Shown: piece by piece, positions 42,593 to 51,404 of the stretch
How the letters are laid out: each line of letters opens with the position of its first letter
Numbering within the stretch: position 1 is the stretch's first letter
From: Idiomarina fontislapidosi
GTDB lineage: Bacteria > Pseudomonadota > Gammaproteobacteria > Enterobacterales > Alteromonadaceae
Length of the DNA: 64,000 nt
Assembly: GCF_003226255.1 (NCBI RefSeq)
Contig: NZ_QJST01000002.1
Location: forward strand, 1 to 64,000
Direction: 5' to 3'
Position numbers and translations under genes: made by a program
Notes under the pieces: generated by a model
What the model was told of the DNA's origin: nothing
Database searches by the model: none
What the model saw: the letters and a program-made list of their open reading frames with translations, nothing else

Positions 42593-44561
42593 GGCGTGCA
42601 TCCTCAATCGCGCGCATCACAGCGTCGCTGGTTAATATGACAGGCAACTCAATACCTTCTGGCGCACCTGGGCCGTAGACGCGGTTGTAAGGTACACCGT
42701 ATTCGTCATAGGCGCGCAGAAAATCAGTAATATAGTCATTACGCACCGTCCAGTCACCGCGCATTCTGACCACATCATCGGCAGCGAGTGCACTGTATAC
42801 GGGCTCCTGTTTAAGTACACCAAGCTTATTTGCCTTGCAGGTAATACACCAGTCGGCTGTGACATCTACAAACACCACTTTGCCCTGTGTAACCGATTGA
42901 TGGATGGTCTTAAACGACAGGGCTTGCCAAGAACGTTCAGTGGTTGTCTGAGCCGAGGTTGATTCGCTGGAAGAGGGTTGCCAATGCGGTGCTAACAACG
43001 TGAGTAGCCAGATGCTTGTCGCGAGCAGTAATGCCCCAAACACCGGTTTTACCCATTTCAACCAAGGTCCGGGCTTGGGTAGCAGTCGCCGTGTTTGAGG
43101 AAATGCCGCAATGGCTAACCAAGGGAGTGCCATACCAACGCCCAATGCAAGAAATATCAGTAGCAACAAATACATGGGCGCACCCAATGCAAAGGCGACG
43201 GCAGTGCCCAAAAAAGGCGCTGTGCAAGGCGTCGCTAAAACGGTGGCGAATACACCCTGACTGAAATGACCCAACAATGAACCACTTTGCGGTTTCATCG
43301 CCCACTGACTCAGCCATTGCGGGAGGCTTATCGAGTACAGGCCAAACAAATTGATGGCAAATACAAAGGTAATAACGGCAAGGGTCGCGATAAACCAAGG
43401 GTTTTGAAACTGCATGCCCCAACTGATGTTTACACCGCTGAGTTTAAGTAAACCTAACAGTGCCCCCATGGCTAAAAAGGTGGTGATAACTCCCATGGCG
43501 GTGGCAAGAAACTGAATCCGAACATATCGCTGCGAGGTGCCATGGTGTGCAATCAAAGACTGAACTTTTATTCCAAGCACAGGCAGTACACACGGCATAA
43601 TATTAAGAATCAGTCCACCGAGTAACGCAGCCAGCAATGCACTCCAAACGGTCATTGTATGGTCGGCGTTATTCGGTACGGATACTTCATCTGCTTTGAG
43701 TGGGGCTGTGTAGGCGGCTGCAAACTCACCATCACGCACCGTGATGGTGGCCTTTTGATTGACTAATTCAGGCAACTCCAACCAATGCGATGCCTCAAAG
43801 CTCACGGATAACCGCTCTTTATCAGCGCTTAGGTCTTGTTGAGTCAATTTAAAGACGACCTCATCGAGCTGTTTAGCATCACTATGAATAAATACTTGTG
43901 GTGACGACCAACCCGATGCGCGAGAGAGTTCAAAACTCACCTGTTGATTATTAGCCGAGTAGCTTGCTCGTGTGATTTCAGCGTTATTGAGTGGCTGCGG
44001 GACTTGGCTCATGGCACGCGCAAATGCATAGCTTTGCTCGCTATCAGGCGTGAGTTGGCTCAGATCAATGTCCAGTTGTAACGGGAAGTCTGTTAGTACA
44101 CAGATATTCGTGCAGCTTGATAACGTGAATATGGCATCCAATTGAGCCATTTCAGCAGCTTCAGATACAACAATCTCAAGGGGAAACGTAACCTGGTGTT
44201 TATAGCCCGCGGTGCGAATGGACTGCACGTAGTATTCGCTCGGCGTTGGCCAATGCCAAGAGATTTGTTCAATGCCCTTGGATGAAGCTAAGTCGATACG
44301 TGGTGGAATTCCACCTTCACCGGGCGCGCGCCAATAGGTCTTCCAGTCGTCTTTGAGCTGCACCGAGAGGAGTGCCGGTAAGGTACGTGTTGTGGGATTA
44401 AACTCACCGGTTAACGCGAGCTTAACCTCAACGGCATCATGTTCAGCACTCGTTAACCAGCCCGTCGTGGGGGCTGTCTGCGCCCAACTGAGCGTAGAGA
44501 GCAAGAGACTTACCCAAACGCTGAACCAACGCAGGTAGCCAAAAGTTGTGTTTGTTTTCAT
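42585..44561 (-). CDS. scsB: ScsB, DsbD-like transmembrane electron transporter
   Basis: 658 residues. Signal peptide ending SWAQT; a large periplasmic domain (about residues 25-295) with a Cys pair in LSSCTNICVLTDF; eight membrane helices (about 305-545) with the core cysteines in NIMPCVLPVLGIK and ATPCTAPFLGT; and a C-terminal thioredoxin domain with CITC in DVTADWCITCKANKLG. This is the three-part layout of DsbD/ScsB, which carries electrons from cytoplasmic thioredoxin to periplasmic partners, here ScsC and ScsD. It is the first gene of its operon and fixes the function of the group. Confidence 0.95.
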   Translation of the reverse strand: MKTNTTFGYLRWFSVWVSLLLSTLSWAQTAPTTGWLTSAEHDAVEVKLALTGEFNPTTRTLPALLSVQLKDDWKTYWRAPGEGGIPPRIDLASSKGIEQISWHWPTPSEYYVQSIRTAGYKHQVTFPLEIVVSEAAEMAQLDAIFTLSSCTNICVLTDFPLQLDIDLSQLTPDSEQSYAFARAMSQVPQPLNNAEITRASYSANNQQVSFELSRASGWSSPQVFIHSDAKQLDEVVFKLTQQDLSADKERLSVSFEASHWLELPELVNQKATITVRDGEFAAAYTAPLKADEVSVPNNADHTMTVWSALLAALLGGLILNIMPCVLPVLGIKVQSLIAHHGTSQRYVRIQFLATAMGVITTFLAMGALLGLLKLSGVNISWGMQFQNPWFIATLAVITFVFAINLFGLYSISLPQWLSQWAMKPQSGSLLGHFSQGVFATVLATPCTAPFLGTAVAFALGAPMYLLLLIFLALGVGMALPWLAIAAFPQTRRLLPKPGPWLKWVKPVFGALLLATSIWLLTLLAPHWQPSSSESTSAQTTTERSWQALSFKTIHQSVTQGKVVFVDVTADWCITCKANKLGVLKQEPVYSALAADDVVRMRGDWTVRNDYITDFLRAYDEYGVPYNRVYGPGAPEGIELPVILTSDAVMRAIEDARHE

Positions 44562-44612
44562 TGATACTCCTAAAATAGCTGATAAATACGTTGTTGAGTT
44601 AAACGTATGGGG

Positions 44613-45017
44613 CTATTCCAGGAACAAGCAGAACAGGCTATGGCACCTTCGTTTAGGCTTGGCGGCACGATAGCGATAGCTTGGTTGTCGCGCGGTTCGA
44701 TTTTGATGAAGAATGAAACCAATAAACACCACGAATAGCGCCAGCGCGCTGATATCGAGTTGGCTCACTTTGAGTAGATGCGAGGCGTGATCACATTGTT
44801 TGTGGCTATCGGGTGATGTGTGATTGACTGAGTCCGTAGATGCCGTTACTTGACTGTGTTGGTCACTTAACTGACACGTTTTGACGAGGCTGAAGCGATT
44901 ACCCCAACACAACACAAACACCACCGCGAGCGCAATGCACACCGCAATGAAAGAAGGTTTCTGATGTTGTGAAAATCGAGTCATGGCACTGTGTTTTAAA
45001 AACGGACTTAACGGCAT
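44613..45017 (-). CDS. Small membrane protein upstream of the scs operon
   Basis: 134 residues with two membrane helices, at about residues 23-42 and 86-104, and a Cys/His-bearing segment between them (CDHASHLLK and KTCQLSDQHSQ) that could bind a metal. I do not recognise the family. An ATG 11 codons in is an equally good start. It lies 51 bases before scsB on the same strand and may be part of the operon, which would fit a copper-related job, but this is inference only. Confidence 0.6.
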   Translation of the reverse strand: MPLSPFLKHSAMTRFSQHQKPSFIAVCIALAVVFVLCWGNRFSLVKTCQLSDQHSQVTASTDSVNHTSPDSHKQCDHASHLLKVSQLDISALALFVVFIGFILHQNRTARQPSYRYRAAKPKRRCHSLFCLFLE

Positions 45018-45044
45018 TGTGCCAGAACCTAAGGGATGTTCAAT

Positions 45045-45069
45045 AGGCAGCGCACAAGGTACGCTGCCT
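45045..45069. terminator. Hairpin after the aldo/keto reductase gene
   Basis: AGGCAGCG/CGCTGCCT with a 9-base loop, 12 bases beyond the stop of the aldo/keto reductase gene on the minus strand. The downstream T-run is weak. Confidence 0.6.
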
Positions 45070-45081
45070 AAAGGTTACTTT

Positions 45082-45873
45082 TTAATCCCAATCGGGTGAA
45101 AAATCAGGATCAATTAACCGATCGTCTTTATCAATGTCAGCAATAGCTTTCAAGTCATCTTGGTCGAGCTTTAACTGCTGTGCCTCAAAGTTTGACTTTA
45201 AGTGATCAACCTTGGTGGTTGATGGAATAGCGATATAGCCATTCGCCAATTGCCAAGCGATAGCCACTTGTGCAGGTGAAGCGTTATGTTTTTCAGCGAT
45301 ATCTTGCATAACCGCGTTATCCATCACGGCACCTTTTGCCAACGGCAAATACGCCGTTACCTTGACGCCCATCTGCTTACAGGCATCGGTAATTGCATGA
45401 TTTTGGAAAAAGGGATGTACTTCGATTTGGTTGGTCAACAGGTTTTCCTGACCTACATGCGCAGCGGCACGATTTAGCAAATCAATAGTAAAGTTAGATA
45501 CACCAAAATGTTTTATCAAACCATCTTGCTGCGCTTTTTGTAGTGCATCTAGCGTCTCTTCAACTGGCACTTCATTATTGGGCGAAGGCCAATGGATGAG
45601 CGCAAGATCCATGGTGTCGCGCTGTAGCTTATCACGGCTCTCTTGCAATGAATCCAGCACATCTTGATAGACTAACTTTTCGTACCATACTTTGGTAGTT
45701 ACAAACACATCTTTATTGCTATGCTGAGCGAGTGCTTTGCCTACATCCGCCTCGTTATCATAAAACTGTGCGGTATCAATGTGTTGATAACCCATGTCAA
45801 TCGCCGCACTAACGAGATCCGTGAGTTCTTGCCCTTCGAGTCTGAATGTACCCATACCAAACTGGGGAATCAT
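45082..45873 (-). CDS. Aldo/keto reductase (DkgB-like)
   Basis: 263 residues. The start MIPQFGMGTFRLEGQ is fixed by a near-perfect ribosome site AAAGGAGG six bases upstream; the frame continues upstream without one. Family marks: GYQHIDTAQFYDNEADVGKA with the catalytic D and Y, the lysine in VTTKVWYEKL, HWPSP and the C-terminal NADPH-binding IPSTTKVDHLKSN. It reduces carbonyls using NADPH; related enzymes act on 2,5-diketo-D-gluconate or methylglyoxal. It follows the PagL-like gene after 23 bases. Confidence 0.93.
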   Translation of the reverse strand: MIPQFGMGTFRLEGQELTDLVSAAIDMGYQHIDTAQFYDNEADVGKALAQHSNKDVFVTTKVWYEKLVYQDVLDSLQESRDKLQRDTMDLALIHWPSPNNEVPVEETLDALQKAQQDGLIKHFGVSNFTIDLLNRAAAHVGQENLLTNQIEVHPFFQNHAITDACKQMGVKVTAYLPLAKGAVMDNAVMQDIAEKHNASPAQVAIAWQLANGYIAIPSTTKVDHLKSNFEAQQLKLDQDDLKAIADIDKDDRLIDPDFSPDWD

Positions 45874-45896
45874 AATTGCCTCCTTTGCTAAGGTAT

Positions 45897-46424
45897 TCAA
45901 ATAGGTAATACCCAATAAATCGAATAAAAGTCCAATCCGTCGTTAGGTCGCTTTATATCCGCGTTAGAGTAGTGGGAATATTGAACGGTAATACGAGCAT
46001 CGCTGGCGGCACTGTATTGCCATGACAATCCTACTCGGTCTTCGAACTGGAACTGTGTTGATAAACGGCGGTCGCCAATACGTGTTTTGTCAAAATAACT
46101 ACCGCCGATGCCCGCTTCCAAATAGAGTGGAGTGGCACTTTCGGTTAACTGCCACTGAAACACAGGTGAAACAGTGAATGCGGTAATATTATCAGACGTA
46201 TCGTTCGAATCTTGCCAATGATTGAGCCCCATTTCTAGACTTACTTGTGGGCTACCGGCCCACTGTAGAAAGTCAAACTGGGTACTCTCGGTACGATAGC
46301 CAACACGTGCGCCACGCAATTGATCGGTTGAATACGAGGCTGACACGTGCCACTCATCTGCTTGTACAGGTAATAAAAAGGTTGCGGCTGCCAATGCGAC
46401 TGCCGCTGTTTTGATACTGCTCAT
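45897..46424 (-). CDS. PagL-like outer membrane lipid A deacylase
   Basis: 175 residues. The start MSSIKTAAVALAAATFLLPV follows GAGGAAG and begins a signal peptide ending VQADE. The rest is a beta-barrel pattern of alternating residues, with the catalytic signature YSHYSNADIKRPNDGLDFYS near the C-terminus: the H and S of HYS are the PagL catalytic pair. PagL removes the 3-O acyl chain of lipid A at the outer membrane. Slightly short but complete. Confidence 0.88.
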   Translation of the reverse strand: MSSIKTAAVALAAATFLLPVQADEWHVSASYSTDQLRGARVGYRTESTQFDFLQWAGSPQVSLEMGLNHWQDSNDTSDNITAFTVSPVFQWQLTESATPLYLEAGIGGSYFDKTRIGDRRLSTQFQFEDRVGLSWQYSAASDARITVQYSHYSNADIKRPNDGLDFYSIYWVLPI

Positions 46425-46488
46425 ACTACTTCCTCTCATATACAGGTAATGATACATACGTGACTGTATGTAAATGGATCAGCAGATA

Positions 46489-47117
46489 TTAAGCTTTTCT
46501 TAATGTGAGGTTTACACGTGTTTGTTGGGTGAGAGGGTGGGTGCCGTCGACGAGTTTATCAATACCATGATAATTGAGCCGGCTGGAACCGCCCCAAACT
46601 AATACATCTCCATGATTCAGCGGCAGACGTTGTTTCGCGCCGGTACGTGACTGACCAGCCCAGATAAAACGCGCGGGCAGACCAAATGAATAAGAGACCA
46701 CGGGGTGAGTTAAGTCGGATTCGTCGCGATCTTGGTGCAGTCCCATTTTAGCACCGGGTTTATACACATTGATTAAGCACGCATTGGGCACAAAATCTGG
46801 GTAGCCTGCTTGCTCAGCAACACGCACGGCGTCCTCGTATAACAGGCTGGGAATTTTTGGCCATGGCGCATGGGTGAGCGGATCCAGTGCTTGATAGCGA
46901 TAACCTTTTGTGTCGGATACCCAGCCAAAATCACCACAATTACTACTTAAAACAGACATTTTTTTATTACCAGGCGTAGTGAAGTGTCGCAAAGGCGCCT
47001 GCCGCACACACGCTCGAATGGCTGCCAATATGTCGGCAGCCTGCTGTGTAGCATAGCCCGGATAAAGCCAAGCGCCCGGGGCAAACTGGACTGGATCGGC
47101 ACCATCAAAAAGTGACA
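46489..47117 (-). CDS. alkB: AlkB, 2-oxoglutarate/Fe(II) DNA-repair dioxygenase
   Basis: 209 residues starting MSLFDGADPVQFAPGAWLYP from GTG. I chose this start because it immediately follows the permease stop (TAGTG), has GGGGTG seven bases ahead and aligns with the E. coli AlkB start; an ATG 40 bases earlier, within the permease gene, is the alternative. Iron ligands are H and D in GLHQDRDESD and the distal H in RLNYHGI; the 2-oxoglutarate arginine is in RVNLTLRKA. The block MSVLSSNCGDFGW is diagnostic. It oxidatively removes methyl groups from alkylated DNA. Confidence 0.93.
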
Positions 47118-48341
47118 CTAAAGCACCCCATTGAGTATGAGCCCTATGACCAACCATACGCCGGCTAGAGCACAGAGACCGTTCATCAAATGGTCACGCC
47201 AACTTTTAGCATGGTGATGATGGTCGTGGTGGTGTCCGTGATGACTGTGTTGGTGTGTTTGGCGTTGGGTTAAGTAAACGAGGCTAACACTGACGGCTAC
47301 GAAGATAATGTTCAGAATAAAGCCATAGTCAACTGAGAAAAACGCGCGCTCGGTGATGTGCTGCTGCTGTGAATGGTCGGGTAACGCATCAAATGCGAAC
47401 AGGCCATAATGCAGCGTCAGCGCTGTTAATACGAGGCACACAAACAGCATGAGGGCAATATACAATGCCATTTTCCAGCCGTAGTACTTTGCGTTAATAC
47501 GCAGCACAGGCAGAACAATGAGGTCCGAGAAGATGAATGCCATGACACCGGCAAATGCAACGCCTTCGCCATAGAGCACCGCTGCCAGCGGAATATTGCC
47601 CATGGAACCAATAAAAGTGAAGAATGCTGCAAGCGGTCCGACGATGGTTTGTTGCAACACTTGCCAGAACGATGCATCGCTCACCTCAGCGCCTGAACCT
47701 TGAAATAACCAATGGAAAAACTCACTGGGTACGAACGCCGAGATGATACCCGCTGCGGTAAACCCCAGCAGAACGTCTTGCCATACCATCTGCCATTCCA
47801 TTTGGTACTTTTTTGCTACCTGTTGCCAGGTTTCACGACTGAGTAAGGCTCGCCACGCTTTGCTCGAATTATCCTCGTCTTCGCCATCTTCTTGTTTACG
47901 TGCCGACTTAATGAGCCCAGTGGGTGAGGTCAGTTTGATATAAAGCCAAGCAAAGACTATTAACAGTAAGCCGCCGATATATTCGCCAGCGACAAATTGC
48001 CAACTGAGAAAGATTGCTATGACGAAGCCGAGTTCAATAACCAGATTGGTCGACGCAAGTAAAAATGCCATTGATGCAGGAAATGAGGCGCCTTTGTTAA
48101 ACAGCGCGCGGGTCGTTGATAGTGCAGCGAAGCTGCAGGAGCTCGAGATAAATCCAAAAAAGGTGCCGAGTGCCATCGACTTGGGTGAGTCATCACCCAT
48201 CAGGCGCTTCATACGACCTCGGCTAACCATCACTTGGATCAGACTACTGACTAAATACCCAAGGGCGAACGCCCATAATGCCATCCAGAAAAAGCCCACA
48301 CTGGTATGTGCGGCACTTGCCCAATCCTGCAAAAAGTTCAT
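47118..48341 (-). CDS. Permease of the YraQ/ArsP (DUF318) family with histidine-rich loop
   Basis: 407 residues with about ten membrane helices in two halves, each beginning with a conserved block: FGFISSSCSFAALSTTRALF in the first (with the SSCS motif) and GSMGNIPLAAVLYGEGVAF in the second. Between residues about 355 and 385 is a histidine-rich cytoplasmic segment (HQHSHHGHHHDHHHHAKSW) with 12 histidines, suggesting metal binding. Family members include ArsP, an organoarsenical exporter, but most are uncharacterised. It is co-directional with alkB and a GNAT gene and overlaps both. Confidence 0.88.
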   Translation of the reverse strand: MNFLQDWASAAHTSVGFFWMALWAFALGYLVSSLIQVMVSRGRMKRLMGDDSPKSMALGTFFGFISSSCSFAALSTTRALFNKGASFPASMAFLLASTNLVIELGFVIAIFLSWQFVAGEYIGGLLLIVFAWLYIKLTSPTGLIKSARKQEDGEDEDNSSKAWRALLSRETWQQVAKKYQMEWQMVWQDVLLGFTAAGIISAFVPSEFFHWLFQGSGAEVSDASFWQVLQQTIVGPLAAFFTFIGSMGNIPLAAVLYGEGVAFAGVMAFIFSDLIVLPVLRINAKYYGWKMALYIALMLFVCLVLTALTLHYGLFAFDALPDHSQQQHITERAFFSVDYGFILNIIFVAVSVSLVYLTQRQTHQHSHHGHHHDHHHHAKSWRDHLMNGLCALAGVWLVIGLILNGVL

Positions 48342-48817
48342 AGTGAATCCTTGTCGGTGATTTTCCTCTGCATGATGAGTCTATGTTGGCCTTGACCTAA
48401 ATAATCTTCGGCGGTTTCTATTACTTCGAAGCCTAATTTTTCATACACACTGACCGCGGCTGCGTTATTCGGCGCCACGCTGAGCAGAATCGAAGTTGTG
48501 CCTTGTTCATCTAGACTACGCAGACTATCGCTCAAAAGTTTTGTGCCGACGCCACGGCCTTGGCAATTAGGTTTTACCGCCGCTGACATTAACCACAGGG
48601 TGTTGGCTTTCTCCGCTGGGGCGTACATGGCATAAGCGAGGATGTTGTCGGCGTCGCGACAAATGAACTGTGAACTTGGCCATTGATGCACGGCTTGATA
48701 AAACAACAGCTCAGGGTAGGCCAGATCGTTGTATAGCTGTTGCTCAATCGCTACGACCTGTGCGATATCGTGACGTTTAAAATTAAAAAGTTCGGTTTTT
48801 AGAGGGGTGTTAGGCAC
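48338..48817 (-). CDS. GNAT family N-acetyltransferase (RimI-like)
   Basis: 159 residues. Acetyl-CoA-binding motif A is MSAAVKPNCQGRGVGTKLLS and motif B is NNAAAVSVYEKLGFEVIETA. The layout is RimI-like, but the acceptor is not predictable. It overlaps the permease gene by four bases (ATGA), so the two are coupled with alkB in a three-gene unit. Confidence 0.9.
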   Translation of the reverse strand: MPNTPLKTELFNFKRHDIAQVVAIEQQLYNDLAYPELLFYQAVHQWPSSQFICRDADNILAYAMYAPAEKANTLWLMSAAVKPNCQGRGVGTKLLSDSLRSLDEQGTTSILLSVAPNNAAAVSVYEKLGFEVIETAEDYLGQGQHRLIMQRKITDKDSL

Positions 48818-48834
48818 CTTGATAACTCCTCGTC

Positions 48835-49731
48835 TTAGATGTCGATATCTTTGACTTGTAACTTAAGCCAATTGAGTAGGGCGACTAATGCCACCGAATA
48901 ACGGCGTTTCTTTCGATACTGCGCATACACCGCGACACTTCGAGAGGATTCGGGATTTCCAAGTACGTGCCAGTGTTTCAGTGAGGGATGATAAGCAAGC
49001 TGCTCGTCAATGATAGCAATGCCTTGATAGGTATCGGCTAAATCGAGCGCCATGGTGGTATCAGCGCACTGGTTGATGTTGAGTGACACGCTGCCATGGG
49101 TGTGTTGGTTAATAACCCGTTGATGCATCGGGTGTCCCTTATCTACAAACCAAGTCGCCTCATTTGGTTGGCAAGTGGAGTCGGGGCTGATAGCGATGTA
49201 ACTGGGCTTATACAGCGTGGTTTGCTGCACCTGCGTGTCACGCAGGAGACTTTGACTGATCAGTAAGTCAATATTCTCGTGCTGTATTTGGCTTGCCCAT
49301 TCTGCTTGTTGATGATCATTGACTTGTTCATCGCTCCGTACAAAACTGAGTTGGATATGCGGATAAATAGAGTGGAAGTCAGCCAATCGGTCTTGAAGCC
49401 AGTAGCGTAAGCGTTCAGAACTGATAGCCAGTGTCAGTCGGGTAATGTTATGATCAGCGGTCGAACGAGCACGCTGAATAGTATGATCCAACTCGCGAAA
49501 AATGCTTTCAAGTGCGGGTGCCAATTCGAGTCCAGCAGGCGTCAGCGCATGAACGCGATTATCCCGTTGGAACAACCGCATACCTAATTGATTTTCGAGT
49601 GTTTGGATTTGTCGAGTCACCGCGGCTTGCGTGACACCCAATTGCTGTGCTGCTTGTTTAAAGGTACCCGCGCGTGCAGCCACGTCAAAGACACGCAGCG
49701 CGTTCAATGACAAGTTAGATTTAGTGCTCAT
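48835..49731 (-). CDS. LysR-family transcriptional regulator (GcvA-like)
   Basis: 298 residues. The winged helix-turn-helix is LNALRVFDVAARAGTFKQAA then GVTQAAVTRQIQTLENQLG, typical of GcvA/AmpR-type LysR regulators; the rest is an effector domain. It diverges from a LysE-type exporter gene with 66 bases between. Regulators in this layout normally control the divergent exporter. It is also 17 bases before the GNAT gene, so the GNAT-permease-alkB group may be read through from it. Confidence 0.93.
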   Translation of the reverse strand: MSTKSNLSLNALRVFDVAARAGTFKQAAQQLGVTQAAVTRQIQTLENQLGMRLFQRDNRVHALTPAGLELAPALESIFRELDHTIQRARSTADHNITRLTLAISSERLRYWLQDRLADFHSIYPHIQLSFVRSDEQVNDHQQAEWASQIQHENIDLLISQSLLRDTQVQQTTLYKPSYIAISPDSTCQPNEATWFVDKGHPMHQRVINQHTHGSVSLNINQCADTTMALDLADTYQGIAIIDEQLAYHPSLKHWHVLGNPESSRSVAVYAQYRKKRRYSVALVALLNWLKLQVKDIDI

Positions 49732-49757
49732 AGCTAACCAGCTTTGTTTAATTTGAA

Positions 49758-49772
49758 TTAACTAAAAGTTAA
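49758..49772. promoter_or_regulatory. LysR-type operator palindrome
   Basis: TTAACT-AAA-AGTTAA, a perfect 15-base inverted repeat midway in the LysR/LysE divergent intergenic region; it contains a T-N11-A spacing typical of LysR-family sites. Position and symmetry support it as the LysR binding site. Confidence 0.65.
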
Positions 49773-49797
49773 CCTTAATTGCATGGAGGCGCAAGTA

Positions 49798-50445
49798 GTG
49801 TCTTATTGGGCAGAGTTTCTTACGATTGCTACCTATCACTTACTCGCGGTGGCGAGTCCTGGTCCAGACTTTGCCGTGGTGACACGCTATAGCTTATCTT
49901 ATGGTCGTAAAGTCGGCGCTTATGTCAGCCTTGGTATTGCTGCGGGTATTATTTTGCACGTGACATATTCCTTGGTAGGCGTTGCCATTATTATTAAACA
50001 AACCCAGTGGCTTTATGCGGCTATTTTGACCGCAGGTGCACTGTATTTGGCGTACATGGGGGTGGGCGCCTTACAGTCTAAACCGAAGCCAGCGCCGAAT
50101 ACACATGAGTATGACCCTCAACGACCGTCTGAACGACGTGCGTTTATGACGGGGTTTATTACCAACGGCCTTAATGTTAAAGCCACACTATTCTTTTTGA
50201 CTTTGTTCACCGTGGTGATTAGCCCAGAAACACCGTTTACCTGGCAAATGGGTTACGCGGTTTACTTAATCATCGCGACAGGCATTTGGTTTTTGTTTCT
50301 CTCTCGGGTGTTGTCATCTGAGCGCGTGTTTAAACGCGTTTGGCGCTACATGCACTGGGTTGACCGATTGATGGGCTTATTACTGATTGGCTTGGCGGTG
50401 CATTTACTTGTTGATGTACTCAGTGAACTGAAAATTATTGCTTAA
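49798..50445 (+). CDS. LysE/RhtB-family exporter
   Basis: 215 residues from GTG. The start is chosen because GGAGG lies eight bases ahead; the ATG 15 bases upstream overlaps that site. Six membrane helices. The LysE signature ASPGPDFAVVTRYSLSYGRK lies at residues 19-38, followed by LGIAAGIILHVTYSLVGVA and TGFITNGLNVKATLFFLTLF. Members export amino acids such as homoserine, threonine or lysine. It is probably controlled by the divergent LysR gene. Confidence 0.93.
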   Translation: MSYWAEFLTIATYHLLAVASPGPDFAVVTRYSLSYGRKVGAYVSLGIAAGIILHVTYSLVGVAIIIKQTQWLYAAILTAGALYLAYMGVGALQSKPKPAPNTHEYDPQRPSERRAFMTGFITNGLNVKATLFFLTLFTVVISPETPFTWQMGYAVYLIIATGIWFLFLSRVLSSERVFKRVWRYMHWVDRLMGLLLIGLAVHLLVDVLSELKIIA

Positions 50446-50522
50446 GCATGTTGGCGTTGGGTGCGTAACCCAATGAATAACGTTATAATTGAACCGATTT
50501 TTATAAGATGTAAGCGAGAGCT

Positions 50523-51404
50523 ATGCTGTTATTTGTAGATGATTTGACCGTAATTGATTGTTCCTACCTGTGCGCTGAGCGCGGTATCGTGGGAGAAAGC
50601 TGGATTGTCGATATCGAATTGGATGGTTCACTTAATGAACAGTCAATGGTGCTAGACTTTGGTCGTGTAAAAAAGCAGATTAAAGCGATTATTGATCGGT
50701 CAGTCGATCATAAGCTCTTGGTACCGAGCGGGCATGCTTTCACACAGGTGACACACTCGGCTGATGATGAATCGCATTGGGTCGACTTTATGCGACCAGA
50801 AGGGCGCTCAATTCATCTTTTTTGTCCGGCTGAAGCCTTTGCTTATATTGATGCCGAAAAAGTTGATGCGTTAACGGTGACAGATTATCTGCGCGCGGTG
50901 ATCAAGCGCGAGTTGCCGGGAAATGTACAAGGTTTACGTTTGTCATTGCGCCCCGAAGCGATTGATGGATTTTACTACCATTACACTCATGGTCTTAAAA
51001 AGCATGATGGTAACTGCCAACGTATTGCACATGGACACCGGTCAAAAATTCAAATTGCGCTCGACAATATCCGTCAACCGGTCCTTGAGAAGCAGTGGTC
51101 TGAGCGTTGGGAAGACATCTACATTGGCTCTGAAGAAGACAAAGTTGAAATAAAGCGTTTGCAGCGCTCTGAGTCGGCTAAACAAATTAGCGAGGCAACG
51201 CATGTTGGCTATAGCTATGTGGCGGATCAGGGGTTATTCGAATTAATGGTGCCAAAAAGCGAGAACGATTTTATTGATTCTGACTCTACTGTTGAGTGTA
51301 TTGCAGAATTCATTGCTGCTCAGATCAAACAAACGCACCCAGAGCAACGCGTTAAAGTTAAAGCGTTCGAAGGGGTGGGTAAAGGAGCGATTGCCTATGC
51401 TTAG
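50523..51404 (+). CDS. Two-part PTPS/QueD-like protein
   Basis: 293 residues, double the roughly 120-150 of bacterial QueD. The N-terminal half keeps the scaffold pattern of 6-pyruvoyl-tetrahydropterin synthases (MVLDFGRVKKQIKAIIDRSV then DHKLL) but lacks the zinc HGH, which is replaced by GIVGESW. The C-terminal half has the zinc site instead: YYHYTHGLKKHDGNCQRIAH with H170-G-H172. So scaffold and zinc site are divided between two T-fold halves. A pterin enzyme of the 6-carboxytetrahydropterin synthase type is likely, but its product is not certain. The stop overlaps the start of the M23 peptidase gene. Confidence 0.78.
   Translation: MLLFVDDLTVIDCSYLCAERGIVGESWIVDIELDGSLNEQSMVLDFGRVKKQIKAIIDRSVDHKLLVPSGHAFTQVTHSADDESHWVDFMRPEGRSIHLFCPAEAFAYIDAEKVDALTVTDYLRAVIKRELPGNVQGLRLSLRPEAIDGFYYHYTHGLKKHDGNCQRIAHGHRSKIQIALDNIRQPVLEKQWSERWEDIYIGSEEDKVEIKRLQRSESAKQISEATHVGYSYVADQGLFELMVPKSENDFIDSDSTVECIAEFIAAQIKQTHPEQRVKVKAFEGVGKGAIAYA

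Noticed and set aside
42937-43422. 161-codon frame on the minus strand
   Set aside because: It is an out-of-frame reading of the scsB membrane region.
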